Counted from the first letter of the stretch, positions 5,448 through 14,172 are shown. The stretch is 64,000 nucleotides of DNA from Nocardia coubleae NBRC 108252 (GCF_001612805.1 NZ_BDBD01000026.1:168880-232879), one strand, 5' to 3'. The notes: generated by a model not told the origin, from the letters alone. Numbers and translations are program-made.

Positions 5448-7717
5448 GCGTCGCGTCCGATTGGGGAAGTGCTGGTGCGGCGTGGCGCGCATCACTCACA
5501 CCAGTCGGTGCCGAATCAGCAGGAGCGCAGGGCGATCAGTCTCGGGTCCTCAACTTTGAAGGTATGACCCCAGCTGGAGCCGCGCGGGCATACAACCGGG
5601 TCCTTGCGCAGCGTCAACTGGAAGCACAAGCAGTCAACGACACAGTGAACCTTCGGTTCGTCAACGACAACGTGCCTAGACAGCCCGGCGTGCATGCAAA
5701 CCCGCCTCCCCCCACTGACAAGAAGGTGCCTGAGCAGCCGGGCGTGACTACGCCGCCGACTGACACGAAAGCACCTGAGCAGCAGGGTGCAACCCCGTCC
5801 CGGGGGCAACCAGGCGTGGTCCCGCCGGAACCTGAGACCGCGATGCCCGAGCAACCGGGTGTCACGTCGCCTCCGTCGCGGGGCCAGCCGGGTGTGGTCC
5901 CGCCGCCAACTCCATCACCGGTCCCGTCGATGGGTGCCCCGTCCCCTGCTCAAGCTGACCCATCGGAAACAGGCAAGCCCAACGAACAAGCCGAGCCCGA
6001 TCTCACGACGCGCTTGCCGATGCTCGACCCAATGGTCATGGGCGGGCGACCGCTTGCGGCTGTACTCGACAACCAGACCGGGCAACCGGGAGGCGCCCTC
6101 GATCCGACGATGGCCACGATCCTATTTCCCGGCAGCACCATCGAACAACGACCGACTCTGGCTGACGGAGTCCCCGCGATGCAGACGCGCCTCCAAACGC
6201 CGGGGCTGCCAGACACGACGGTGACCAAATCGTTGATCGGCTCGGCAACCCTGACTACCGCGCTGACGTCGGTACCGGAATCCTCATCCGGCCCCGAGGG
6301 GGCGACGGGTGGATACGACGGGATGCCCTCAGGTACAGGGATCCTCGCGAGCGGCCCAGAGAACCTTGCGCTCAGGCAGGGCCCGCCATTGAGTACGACC
6401 GGCGCATTGGTCACGGGCGCCACAGCGGTTGGCACTGGTGCTGCGCTCAGCACGCTGGCATTCACGGAAACCGGCCTCCTTATCACTGCCGGAACATTTG
6501 CCGCAGTAATTTCGTGGCCGGTGGTGCTCGCCGTCGGCGTCGGCGCGGCAGCCACGGCCGGGACGATCTGGCTACTTTCGCAGGATCCGCCTGAAGGAGA
6601 GGAACCGTCAAAAGGAGCGCAGCCAGGCTCAGTCCCTACGCCCCCACCGGCGCCGCCGCTTCCCGCGTCGACTCCAGCACCGCATCTTCCTCCGGTCATC
6701 CCCGAGATAACCGCTATCCCCGTGCCTTCGGAAGAGGCCATCCTGGGGCCGCCCTTCCCATCTACCGAACTCCCGGAAATAACCGGTCCCGTGGTAGACC
6801 CCACCGAGAGGGTCACCCCCTGGGAGCCGCATGTGCCGCCTGCTCTCGATCCTTTTGATACTGAATCCGATGGTGTCGACGACCCAACGGCACTACCCGA
6901 TCCGACGCAGACCAGTCCAAAACCACTACAGCCTGAACCGGTCGCACCTGCCACACAAATACCTGCCTCTGCGGCGGATCAAACGACGGCGGGTCCCGTT
7001 ACTGAAAGCCCTACGGCCCAAGATCCTGGGCTTGATAGCGCCAAGGTAGATGAGGAGGTGGAGCCAGAAGACGCGCCCGATTGGCGATGGATCATCGATA
7101 GCGAGGGAACTGTGTCGCAAGAGCGGTATGCTCCTGCCGGCCGCGAATTACCGTTAACTGGCCGCTTTGGCGACGGATCCGAGCGTTACCCAGTGCGCGA
7201 CTTCGACAAAGAGGGCGACGTCATTGTTCAGACTACTGGACTTGTCGATCATAGACGCGCCTGGGAGCTGTTTCATGCCCTATTCCCCTACACGTCGATA
7301 TTCGTCCCAGCGCCAGACATGAAAAGCAACTATGTAAAGATCGATGAATACATCGCTGAATTGTTCGCATTCGTCGACTTCAAGGCATTTTGGAAGATTG
7401 AACCTGATGCGGTCACCGGTGGGCCAAAGGATGAGTTTAAGAAGCGGTTCATCCTCGACGCGGATGCTAAAGGTTTCAGGAAAAAGTTCGATTTGACCAT
7501 GGATGTGATGGGTCCAGGGTACAGCGCGATCATTGTGACCGAGAATGAGTTGGTTAGGCAAGCCTATGAGGAGGAGTTCTATTTTGAAATATCTAATGGG
7601 CAGTTTGCCATAATGTCTGCGGCCGAATATAAGGCTGCTCTAGAAAGTGTCGGGGTCCAGCATCCGAATCATGATGCAACATTCGGAGAGTTCCTAGAAC
7701 GGAATGGCTGGGTGTAG
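5444..7717 (+). CDS. Toxin-like cargo protein 1 (polymorphic-toxin architecture)
   Basis: A 757-residue modular protein. Residues 12-62 form an N-terminal module (WRASLTP, then GMTPAGAARAYNRVL and QRQLEA) shared with the large protein at 14173. Residues about 75-200 are a Pro-rich linker with repeated QPGV units, including SRGQPGVVPP twice. Residues about 320-378 hold two hydrophobic helices around ISWPVVLAVGVG. A second Pro/Thr-rich linker follows, and residues about 543-757 form a compact, charged C-terminal domain unlike the rest and visibly richer in AT codons. This is the layout of polymorphic toxins: conserved delivery module, linker, membrane-interacting part, variable toxin tip. I do not recognise the C-terminal domain and claim no activity. 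It is followed by an immunity candidate at 7759. Confidence 0.6.
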   Translation: MSVASDWGSAGAAWRASLTPVGAESAGAQGDQSRVLNFEGMTPAGAARAYNRVLAQRQLEAQAVNDTVNLRFVNDNVPRQPGVHANPPPPTDKKVPEQPGVTTPPTDTKAPEQQGATPSRGQPGVVPPEPETAMPEQPGVTSPPSRGQPGVVPPPTPSPVPSMGAPSPAQADPSETGKPNEQAEPDLTTRLPMLDPMVMGGRPLAAVLDNQTGQPGGALDPTMATILFPGSTIEQRPTLADGVPAMQTRLQTPGLPDTTVTKSLIGSATLTTALTSVPESSSGPEGATGGYDGMPSGTGILASGPENLALRQGPPLSTTGALVTGATAVGTGAALSTLAFTETGLLITAGTFAAVISWPVVLAVGVGAAATAGTIWLLSQDPPEGEEPSKGAQPGSVPTPPPAPPLPASTPAPHLPPVIPEITAIPVPSEEAILGPPFPSTELPEITGPVVDPTERVTPWEPHVPPALDPFDTESDGVDDPTALPDPTQTSPKPLQPEPVAPATQIPASAADQTTAGPVTESPTAQDPGLDSAKVDEEVEPEDAPDWRWIIDSEGTVSQERYAPAGRELPLTGRFGDGSERYPVRDFDKEGDVIVQTTGLVDHRRAWELFHALFPYTSIFVPAPDMKSNYVKIDEYIAELFAFVDFKAFWKIEPDAVTGGPKDEFKKRFILDADAKGFRKKFDLTMDVMGPGYSAIIVTENELVRQAYEEEFYFEISNGQFAIMSAAEYKAALESVGVQHPNHDATFGEFLERNGWV

Positions 7718-7758
7718 GATCGGAGGCAGGATAACGACGAAAGAAAGATTGATGGCTG

Positions 7759-8520
7759 ATGAATCTCATCTGTGCAGCGACGCTTCCCGCTTCCATTGCC
7801 TCGGCGCCAAGAATGCGTGTCGTTGAAGACTTTGTGGAAATGTGGAAGCGGTTATCACTCATATTGGGTGTTTTCAATTGCGAATGGGAAGATTTTGCTA
7901 CGTGGGTTGAATTTGACGGATCCGAGAGCTCGGTACCCCTGCGGGGTACCGACTTCGTCGATGCTAAAGCGATGTTCGAACGCAGAACCAAGGCAGGGGT
8001 GACCGATGTTACAGTAGTGAACTGCTCAGCCGATCCTGCCTGGAAGCTTTCAGTACGGATCGATTCGAGGATCGGGCGTAGTTCGGGGGTGCTAATACGC
8101 CCCGGTGGTTCTGGTGCTTTCGAAGATCATGAGCCACCTTCCGATCTGATTCGCCAGGATCAGATGTCGGATATTACCAAGGTACTGGTTGACGTTTGGA
8201 GACCGATCTCCTGTGCGTGGATCAACCCACAACATAATACGAGTCAGAAGCCGAGTCTCAAATTTGGTCCGAACCCCTGGCGGTCCCGTATGGAATGGAC
8301 CACATCGCTCGGGTGGTGCACCTATTTGGACACCGCGGTTGTGCCTGTCTCTGCGTCAGTCGAATGGCCCGAGGGTGTCGTGGCTGAAAAGTATTCAAGC
8401 GGAATTATGATTCGGATAGGAGACAGCCCGAGTGATGTGAACTTGGCTCAGATCACGGCTGTGCGCAAGGCTTTAGGTTGGCCGCATGTATCATCGGATG
8501 GCCTCGGGCAAAGGATCTGA
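7759..8520 (+). CDS. Immunity-protein candidate for toxin 1
   Basis: A soluble protein of up to 253 residues that follows the toxin-like gene by about 40 bases. Its C-terminal half (WRPISCAWINPQ, then WTTSLGWCTYLD) loosely resembles Imm52-type immunity proteins, with Trp/Tyr-rich strands and a late helix; this family hint is weak. Codon use is AT-rich compared with flanking tail genes, matching the toxin's 3' end and suggesting both arrived together. The start is uncertain: the first ATG (7759) has only a purine-rich upstream stretch, and the in-frame MRVVEDF start about 54 bases later is an alternative. Immunity function is inferred from its place directly after a variable toxin tip. Confidence 0.5.
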   Translation: MNLICAATLPASIASAPRMRVVEDFVEMWKRLSLILGVFNCEWEDFATWVEFDGSESSVPLRGTDFVDAKAMFERRTKAGVTDVTVVNCSADPAWKLSVRIDSRIGRSSGVLIRPGGSGAFEDHEPPSDLIRQDQMSDITKVLVDVWRPISCAWINPQHNTSQKPSLKFGPNPWRSRMEWTTSLGWCTYLDTAVVPVSASVEWPEGVVAEKYSSGIMIRIGDSPSDVNLAQITAVRKALGWPHVSSDGLGQRI

Positions 8521-9071
8521 TGACCTGATCCATAAGTATGTAGCCTTTAATGTCACTTCTGTGAGAGCTGATTGGGCCGCTTATGGGCCTGGCTGCATAA
8601 GTCGCATCGGGGATGATAACATCGATATTATGCCCCCTCATTCATTCGCATCGTCGGAGTGGCGCGAAGGGCCGAAGTGCCCGAGTCGATATCGAGGATC
8701 AAGTTTGTTGCCGTGGTGTTGAGATGATCGTCGGCCCCTCGCATTGCTCTTGATGAACTGATCACGGCGTATCGTCGTGATCGGCATAGAATGTAGAGCG
8801 ATCAGCATCGGGCAAATGTAAACGTGATTGCAATAGACGCTTCTCCTCGGGGTGACCTGCTGTTGTTCTTCCGAATTACGCGCAAAAATTTCGTGCTGAG
8901 TGTCGATTGCAATACTGTTGTGTTGCCCGTCTATTTACCGCCCCGAGTGTGATGGTAGGCGCTCCTGATCGCGGCATTTCTTGCGTGATAAATGACTGTC
9001 CCGATCGTCGATTGGTCGGGGCGTTCGTACCCAAATTCTGCTCTCGATTAATCTCTGCTCAAGGACATGTC
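8521..9071 (+). promoter_or_regulatory. AT-rich intergenic region before tail operon
   Basis: About 550 bases with no convincing gene; the short frame 8486-8722 has poor composition and no ribosome-binding site. It contains a perfect 7-bp inverted repeat (GATCACG at 8760-8766, CGTGATC at 8776-8782) just before TAGAAT (8787-8792). It also has two copies of GATTGCAATA (about 8826-8835 and 8905-8914), 79 bases apart. The region probably carries the promoter and operators of the tail structural operon. The AT richness continues from the immunity gene and ends sharply at the tail terminator gene. Confidence 0.45.
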
Positions 9072-9509
9072 ATGAATGAAAGAGTAACATTTCCTGATAT
9101 CGAACAAACTTTGGTCGCGTATCTTGCGACAGAACTTGCCGCGATGTCTGATACGGCGACTGTGGTCAGTCGGGTGCAGGATCCGCATCCGACCCGCATG
9201 GTCCGAGTAACCAGAAACGACCGAAAAGCCCGAGTCGACGTCGAAGATCGGGAGGGTCGCCGAAGCGCCCACCTGATCCTCGACCGTCCTCGCGTCGTTC
9301 TCGAATGCACCGACGACGCAGGCGGAGCGGCAACCCTTGCCGCCCTGGTGCGTTCGATCTTGAGTGCGGCCGCCCCCGGCTACCTGGGCACCGTCTGGTG
9401 CGATCAGGTAGAGGACGCCGGCATGGAGAACGACACCGATCCGGCGACCGCCGCTCCGCGGTACACACTTGTCGCCGACCTGATTGTGCGAGGCACCGTC
9501 CTCGCCTGA
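9072..9509 (+). CDS. Tail terminator protein
   Basis: A 145-residue protein starting at ATG 9072 after AAGGA. It has an N-terminal helix, a central antiparallel-strand segment (MVRVTRNDRKARVDVEDREGR) and a C-terminal strand ending in TLVADLIVRG. Size, strand pattern and position immediately before the tail tube gene fit siphovirus tail terminators, which cap the tube and join it to the head. Sequence conservation in this family is low, so the call relies mainly on synteny. Keeping a terminator with no head genes is what a headless tail particle needs: the tube must still be closed. It is the first gene of the structural operon. Confidence 0.65.
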   Translation: MNERVTFPDIEQTLVAYLATELAAMSDTATVVSRVQDPHPTRMVRVTRNDRKARVDVEDREGRRSAHLILDRPRVVLECTDDAGGAATLAALVRSILSAAAPGYLGTVWCDQVEDAGMENDTDPATAAPRYTLVADLIVRGTVLA

Positions 9510-9581
9510 CTCCCTACGGAGTCGAACAACTGAAGTACCAATCCCGAGGGCCTGCGCAACAATCCCAAGGGAGTAAACACA

Positions 9582-10169
9582 ATGGCTCTGCCTTCCAGCA
9601 ACTACATCGGCGCCGGTACCCCGAACCTGGCCGTTTCCGGCGGTGTCCTGGTGGCGCCGCTCAACACCACCCTGCCGACCACCGCGGCCGGCACCATCGC
9701 TCCCGCCTTCAAGGCGCTGGGCTACGTTTCCGAGGACGGCATCGAGTCGCTCGGCGAGCGCAAGGTGGAGACGGTCAAGGACTGGAACGCCGATATCATC
9801 GCCCAGCTGCAGACCGAGCACTCGGTTCGCTTCGGCCTCACCCTGTACGCGGTGTGGGACCAGGACGTGCTCGGCGAGATCTTCGGTGAGAACAACGTGA
9901 CCGCCACCGCGGCCACCACCACCTCCGGCAAGCTGATCAACGTCAAGGAAACCGGCATGGTGCTGCCGCGTCGCTCGTGGATCTTCGATATGAAGACCGA
10001 GGACAAGAAGCTGCGCATCGTGCTGCCGAACGCCAAGATCTCCTCGATCACCGAGAAGAAGTTCGTGTCCAACGAGCTGGCCGGTTTCACCATCAACGTC
10101 GAGGCCTTCAAGGACGACTCCGGCGTCAAGGCCTACCGCTACCTGGACGACGGCATCAAGACTGCCTGA
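9582..10169 (+). CDS. Major tail (tube) protein
   Basis: A 195-residue protein with a typical actinophage tail-tube pattern: the N-terminal SGGVLVAPLNTTLPT, the turn ALGYVSEDGIESLGERKVE and a C-terminal ELAGFTINVEAF. These correspond to the beta-sandwich tube-subunit fold that stacks in hexameric rings around the tape measure. It starts at ATG 9582 after AAGGGAG. Codon use is strongly biased to GC-ending codons, as expected for the most abundant structural protein. It is followed by a large hairpin before the chaperone gene. There is no C-terminal Ig-like decoration domain. Confidence 0.9.
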   Translation: MALPSSNYIGAGTPNLAVSGGVLVAPLNTTLPTTAAGTIAPAFKALGYVSEDGIESLGERKVETVKDWNADIIAQLQTEHSVRFGLTLYAVWDQDVLGEIFGENNVTATAATTTSGKLINVKETGMVLPRRSWIFDMKTEDKKLRIVLPNAKISSITEKKFVSNELAGFTINVEAFKDDSGVKAYRYLDDGIKTA

Positions 10170-10187
10170 TCCCCTCTAGACCCCCAA

Positions 10188-10231
10188 CGGCGGCGGGTCA
10201 ATACACCTATGCGCAGGCCCGCCCGCCGCCG
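10188..10231 (+). terminator. Attenuating hairpin between tube and chaperone genes
   Basis: CGGCGGCGGG (10188-10197) pairs perfectly with CCCGCCGCCG (10222-10231) across a 24-base loop, with no T run. A partial terminator or RNA-stabilising hairpin directly after the tail-tube gene would keep tube protein in excess over the chaperones. Confidence 0.5.
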
Positions 10232-10290
10232 CTGGGCCCCTTCTTCAAACACCTGTCGAAACTCTGCAACAACGAAAGGGTCTGCTACCC

Positions 10291-10581
10291 ATGACTTCTC
10301 CTGCTGCCCCCATCAAGATTGCTCAGCCGAGCACCGTGAAGGACGACTTCACCTACGTCGTCGACGGCGCCGAGATCGTGCTGCCGTCGCTTTCCTACCT
10401 GAAGCCGGGCCTCGTGCGCCGGATCCGCCGGCTCGGTGACGTCGACGCGATGTACACCCTGCTCGAGTTGAGCTTGACCCCGGAAGCGCTCGCGGTGCTC
10501 GATGAGATGGATCCCGATGCATACCACCAGCTGCTCGAAGCCTGGCGCGCGCACTCGGGGCTGAGCCTGGGGGAATCCTAA
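10291..10581 (+). CDS. Tail assembly chaperone (gpG-like, zero-frame product)
   Basis: A 96-residue acidic protein starting at ATG 10291 after AAAGGG. Its sequence (DDFTYVVDGAEIVLPSLSYL, then LELSLTPEALAVLDEMDPD) matches actinophage tail assembly chaperones, which coat the tape measure and recruit tube subunits. It lies between tube and tape measure as in all siphophages. The zero frame stops at 10579-10581, just after the slippery run GGGGGAA (10569-10575). A -1 shift there extends the protein into a long open frame to 10958. The short form should be the major product. Confidence 0.85.
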   Translation: MTSPAAPIKIAQPSTVKDDFTYVVDGAEIVLPSLSYLKPGLVRRIRRLGDVDAMYTLLELSLTPEALAVLDEMDPDAYHQLLEAWRAHSGLSLGES

Positions 10582-10958
10582 GCCTCGATGCTCTTCTCGA
10601 AGAGCACAGCGAGGCAATCGAATACGACCTGATCGCGCTCGGCTTGCGGCTGCGGATGCTCGGTACGGACGTTCTCGGGTGGGCTGATCTGCGGGCCATC
10701 GTGAAGCACCTGCCGATCGAGTCCGCACTGCTGCGGACGATGTATCCGGAATCGAGCCGATGGCAAGTCGCCGAACACCTGCTGGCCGACGTGTCCGACA
10801 GCCTTCGGTGGCTGGTATGGGCGCGCACCGACGACGGCAGGCGCGGACGCAACCGCCCGGAGCCGATTCAGCGGCCCGGTGTGAAGTCGGATCGTGAACG
10901 TCTCGGCACGGCAACACAACTCGAGCAGATGAACGAGTTCCTCGGCTGGACCGAGTAG
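10291..10958 (+). CDS. Tail assembly chaperone, -1 frameshift product (gpGT-like)
   Basis: The extended product of about 222 residues made by a -1 ribosomal frameshift at GGGGGAA (10569-10575), where P-site GGG can re-pair with GGG. After the shift the frame reads GILSLDALLEEHSEAIEYDL and stays open to TAG at 10958, with regular codon use and a typical gpT-part composition (many Leu/Arg, ending NEFLGWTE). The downstream frame has no good ribosome-binding site or start of its own, and its reading begins before the zero-frame stop. The long form normally bridges the tape measure and tube subunits in a fixed ratio with the short form. Confidence 0.8.
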
Positions 10959-11005
10959 GTGGCCGCAGCGCCGGAGCGGTCGAACGCAGAAAGTGGATAC
11001 CAATT

Positions 11006-13198
11006 GTGAAGAAGAAACGCCCAACGGCGATGACATTGCCGGACGTTCTTGCGATGACCACGAGCGGCCAACCGGCTCCGGGAAAGCGGATCACTCTGCC
11101 GAGCGGAGCCGTCTGGGAAGGCGGCTCCGGCTCGGGAACTGCGACGATCACCCTGCCCGACGAAGATCCGATCACCCTTGATTCGGATGGCCGAATCCCA
11201 CCGAACGCTCTGATCGGCTCCGGTCTGTTCGGAGTTCTCGACAGCGTCCTCTCCGACGTTCTCGGCACCCAGCCGGGCGCTATCGCCGAACGGGTCGCGG
11301 GGCAGGCGATGGATCTGCTCCGCCCCGGCGGTGACGATGCCGAGACCAAGACTCGGCTGATCAAGTTCTCCTCCAAGACGACACTGCTGAATCCGGCGAA
11401 GGCCGAGTCGGGTGTCGACGATGTCGTAGAAGTGCCTGCCGGCTACGCCGGCGGTGGCACTGTGCGCGGACCCGGCACCGGCACAAGCGACTCCATTCTC
11501 GCGCGGTTGTCGAACGGTGAATTCGTGGTCAATGCGGCCGCGACTTCCAATGCGCTGCCGTTGCTGGAAGCGATCAATGCGGGTTGGGTTCCGTCCGCCG
11601 GTTACCTGGCCGGAATGCTTCCGGGCTTCGCTGACGGCGGTGTCGTCGGCAGCTCTCCGATGGGTGACCCGAACCGCTGGCGTGATCTACTCGGAACAGG
11701 TCTGATCGCGGATGTCCTCGGCGGTGTCGGCGGTGCTGCGATCGACGCAGCTGGTGCTGTCGGTGCTGCGCTGGGTGGCGCTCTCGCCCCGGTTTTCGGA
11801 GGGAGTGGGCCGCTCACCCGCCGCACCAACGACCCGGTGAAAGTCGATCTGGGCCAGCAGTATTCACCAGGTCTGAATGATGCGCCGCCCCTGTCGGCCG
11901 AGCTGAACGTTCAGCCGCAGGGCGTCATGAATATCGCGCCTGCATTCGCAGAGCCGTCGACCGCCGCAGCTACCGGATCGGTGGCGCCGTTGGCTTCGCT
12001 GTCCGAGGCTCTGACGGCGGGGATCATGTCCTCGGCGACAGAAGCCGGCGGCCAAGTGGGCTTGGCACTCGGTCGCGCTATCGCCCCCGCATTGGGCCCG
12101 GCCGGTGAGCTGGCGCCGGATATCGGTAAGTCGCTCGGCGAGTCGATCGGGTCGCGTTTCGGAGGCGGGTTCGCCGCCTCGATGTCGTTGAAGACCCAGA
12201 TCGACCCCATGCCGACGGAGATGCCGCTCGACGGTGGGGCGGGCGGAGTGGTGGCACCAGGCGGCGCCTCTCCGGCGACGGTGACCATCCCGAGCGGTGA
12301 CGGCGGATCGACCGGTGGTGGCAACAGCATCGTCGTGAGTGGCAACGGCTCGAATGGCGTGACCGTTCTGGGCGGCACCGGGGGCACCACCGCGAGTGGG
12401 GCATCCACCACACCTCGAACCCCGAGCCTCAGCGAGGGCCTCCGGGGGACCAGCTTGGCCGAACCCGTGCACAAGAGCACTTTCGGCGGCGCCGACTACA
12501 TTGATCGTGGTTCGATCGTCGGCGGCGAGCTGGCGAGCAACTTCGGTAAGTCACTCGGCCTCAGCGACACGGCTGCTCTGCGTGATGCCGGATCTACGGT
12601 CGGAGCTTTGGTCGGGGCCCTCGGCATTCCGTCCGTCTCGGAGGCCCTCGCGGCCGAAGGCGAGCTCGCCAAGCAGCTCGGTATCAACCCTGAAGACGAA
12701 TTCATCCTGCCGTTCGAGCAGCAAAAGGCCTTCGACTTCAGCGAAGGTGACAGCCTGACCGCAGGCATTTCCGGGTTTCTGTCCGGTTCCTCGTCGGGTG
12801 GCTTGGTCAAGGGCGTCACCGGCGCAGCCAAGAGTCTTGCCCAAGACGCGGCGGGGCAGGTCGGCAGCTTCCTCGGTGCGGGTCTGGGTACGGCGATCGC
12901 CGGTCCGGCCGGCGCCGCGATCGGGTCGGTGCTCGGTTCGCTCGCCGGGTCGGTCGTTGCGGGCAAGGCAGTCGACCTTGTCGCCAAGCCTGTCGAATGG
13001 ATGGCGAGTACGGCCAAGGAACTTGTCGGTACCGGTTTCGGTCTGACGGACCTTGCCGACGGGCCTGGCGGCCACACCGCCCGCGGCGACATCTACAACT
13101 TCAATGGCATGGACCCCAAGAGCGTCGCGATCTCCATCGCCCGCGTCCAGCGCCGTCTTACGTTCGTGCAGCAGCGCGGAGGAGGGATCGGGCGATGA
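11006..13198 (+). CDS. Tape measure protein (short)
   Basis: A 730-residue protein starting at GTG 11006. The segment around residues 155-195 (GPGTGTSDSILARLSNGEF, VNAAAT, LPLLEAINAG) is the conserved actinophage tape-measure motif. The rest is Gly/Ala-rich with several hydrophobic helices (for example near residues 595-650), consistent with a protein that enters a membrane on ejection. At 730 residues it is short for a siphophage tape measure and has no visible peptidase or transglycosylase domain. At about 0.15 nm per residue the tail would be roughly 110 nm. Its stop overlaps the next start (ATGA). Confidence 0.85.
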   Translation: MKKKRPTAMTLPDVLAMTTSGQPAPGKRITLPSGAVWEGGSGSGTATITLPDEDPITLDSDGRIPPNALIGSGLFGVLDSVLSDVLGTQPGAIAERVAGQAMDLLRPGGDDAETKTRLIKFSSKTTLLNPAKAESGVDDVVEVPAGYAGGGTVRGPGTGTSDSILARLSNGEFVVNAAATSNALPLLEAINAGWVPSAGYLAGMLPGFADGGVVGSSPMGDPNRWRDLLGTGLIADVLGGVGGAAIDAAGAVGAALGGALAPVFGGSGPLTRRTNDPVKVDLGQQYSPGLNDAPPLSAELNVQPQGVMNIAPAFAEPSTAAATGSVAPLASLSEALTAGIMSSATEAGGQVGLALGRAIAPALGPAGELAPDIGKSLGESIGSRFGGGFAASMSLKTQIDPMPTEMPLDGGAGGVVAPGGASPATVTIPSGDGGSTGGGNSIVVSGNGSNGVTVLGGTGGTTASGASTTPRTPSLSEGLRGTSLAEPVHKSTFGGADYIDRGSIVGGELASNFGKSLGLSDTAALRDAGSTVGALVGALGIPSVSEALAAEGELAKQLGINPEDEFILPFEQQKAFDFSEGDSLTAGISGFLSGSSSGGLVKGVTGAAKSLAQDAAGQVGSFLGAGLGTAIAGPAGAAIGSVLGSLAGSVVAGKAVDLVAKPVEWMASTAKELVGTGFGLTDLADGPGGHTARGDIYNFNGMDPKSVAISIARVQRRLTFVQQRGGGIGR

Positions 13199-14088
13199 CT
13201 CACCAATTGCTCAACAGCCAAGACACCAAGATCGTGGTGTGGGATGTCAACGGGCGGGTCTGGCACCTGGCCGGCCCAAACGCGGGGCGCGAAGGCGTAA
13301 GACTTTCCGCGCAAACCGGATTCATGTTCGCCCCGGTCCAATTGCTCACGACAGAAGGCGCCCGTCAGGACGGTGCCACCTTCGCCCGCTCGGTGCGCTG
13401 GAAGAAGGAATGGGACTTCCTCGCGATCATCTCGACCGCAGTAGGCGCTCGCGAATCGAATCCCGTCCGCGAATTCCTCGCGGTCCACGATGCCTGGTTC
13501 CGTGGCTGGTCGACAGACAAGCCGGTCACCGTCGGCTACTTCACGCGGCACCAGGGCTGGCGCTTCCAGCAGTTCCAGCTCGATGGCGCGCCCGAACCTT
13601 CGGGCGACATCGACCCGGCACGCAATGGCTTCGCCATGTACAAGATTTCGGCCACGGCGATGGATCCGCTCGAGCGGCACTTCGACGAGACCGCGGTGTG
13701 GACCAACGCGTCCGGCCTGGGCGAGGGCATCCTGCGAATTCGCAACGCCGCTGATCAGCCAGCCTGGCCGCGGTACACGATGAACGGCCCAGGTCGTTGG
13801 TCGATTCTGGACCCGGTCGGCGGAGATCAGCCCCGAATGGTGCAGACCCCGCGCTTGGTCGAGGGGCAGACGCTTCGAATCGATACGCACCCCCGACACC
13901 GCACAGCCCGGTTGTACTCCGGGAGCGACTCCGTCGGCGTCAACGTGTGGGGTCAGCTGGCCGGCCGACGTTGGCTGGCATCACTGGATCCGTGGACCAG
14001 TACGGACATCGTGGTGAAGGTCGACGGAGGAAATACGGAGTCGAGCGTCATCGGGGTCGTGACGCCGAGGTCGTCCCGGCCGTTCTGA
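13195..14088 (+). CDS. Distal tail protein (Dit-like minor tail protein)
   Basis: A 297-residue protein whose ATG overlaps the tape-measure stop. The N-terminal half (WDVNGRVWHLAGPNAGREGV, then FARSVRWKKEWDFLAII) and the C-terminal half with two strand-rich segments match actinophage minor tail proteins that follow the tape measure and form the distal ring joining tube to baseplate. There is no enzymatic motif. Directly downstream is a strong hairpin terminator, after which a toxin cassette begins; in ordinary actinophages the next gene would be another minor tail protein, here displaced to 17711. Confidence 0.8.
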   Translation: MTHQLLNSQDTKIVVWDVNGRVWHLAGPNAGREGVRLSAQTGFMFAPVQLLTTEGARQDGATFARSVRWKKEWDFLAIISTAVGARESNPVREFLAVHDAWFRGWSTDKPVTVGYFTRHQGWRFQQFQLDGAPEPSGDIDPARNGFAMYKISATAMDPLERHFDETAVWTNASGLGEGILRIRNAADQPAWPRYTMNGPGRWSILDPVGGDQPRMVQTPRLVEGQTLRIDTHPRHRTARLYSGSDSVGVNVWGQLAGRRWLASLDPWTSTDIVVKVDGGNTESSVIGVVTPRSSRPF

Positions 14089-14113
14089 TCCGTACCGAAA
14101 ACTGAAACTACTG

Positions 14114-14152
14114 CAAGAGAGCCTGATCCGCCAACCGGATTGGGCTCTCTTG
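14114..14152 (+). terminator. Terminator bounding toxin cassette 2 on the left
   Basis: The outer stem CAAGAGAGCC (14114-14123) pairs with GGCTCTCTTG (14143-14152); the inner stem ATCCG/CGGAT extends it. It lies 25 bases after the distal tail gene and just before the ribosome-binding site of the second toxin-like gene. Confidence 0.65.
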
Positions 14153-14172
14153 CGTGCGAGGGAGGTACCGCG

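Noticed and set aside
8486..8722. A 78-residue frame after the immunity candidate
   Set aside because: No ribosome-binding site, overlaps the immunity gene, atypical composition and no partner.
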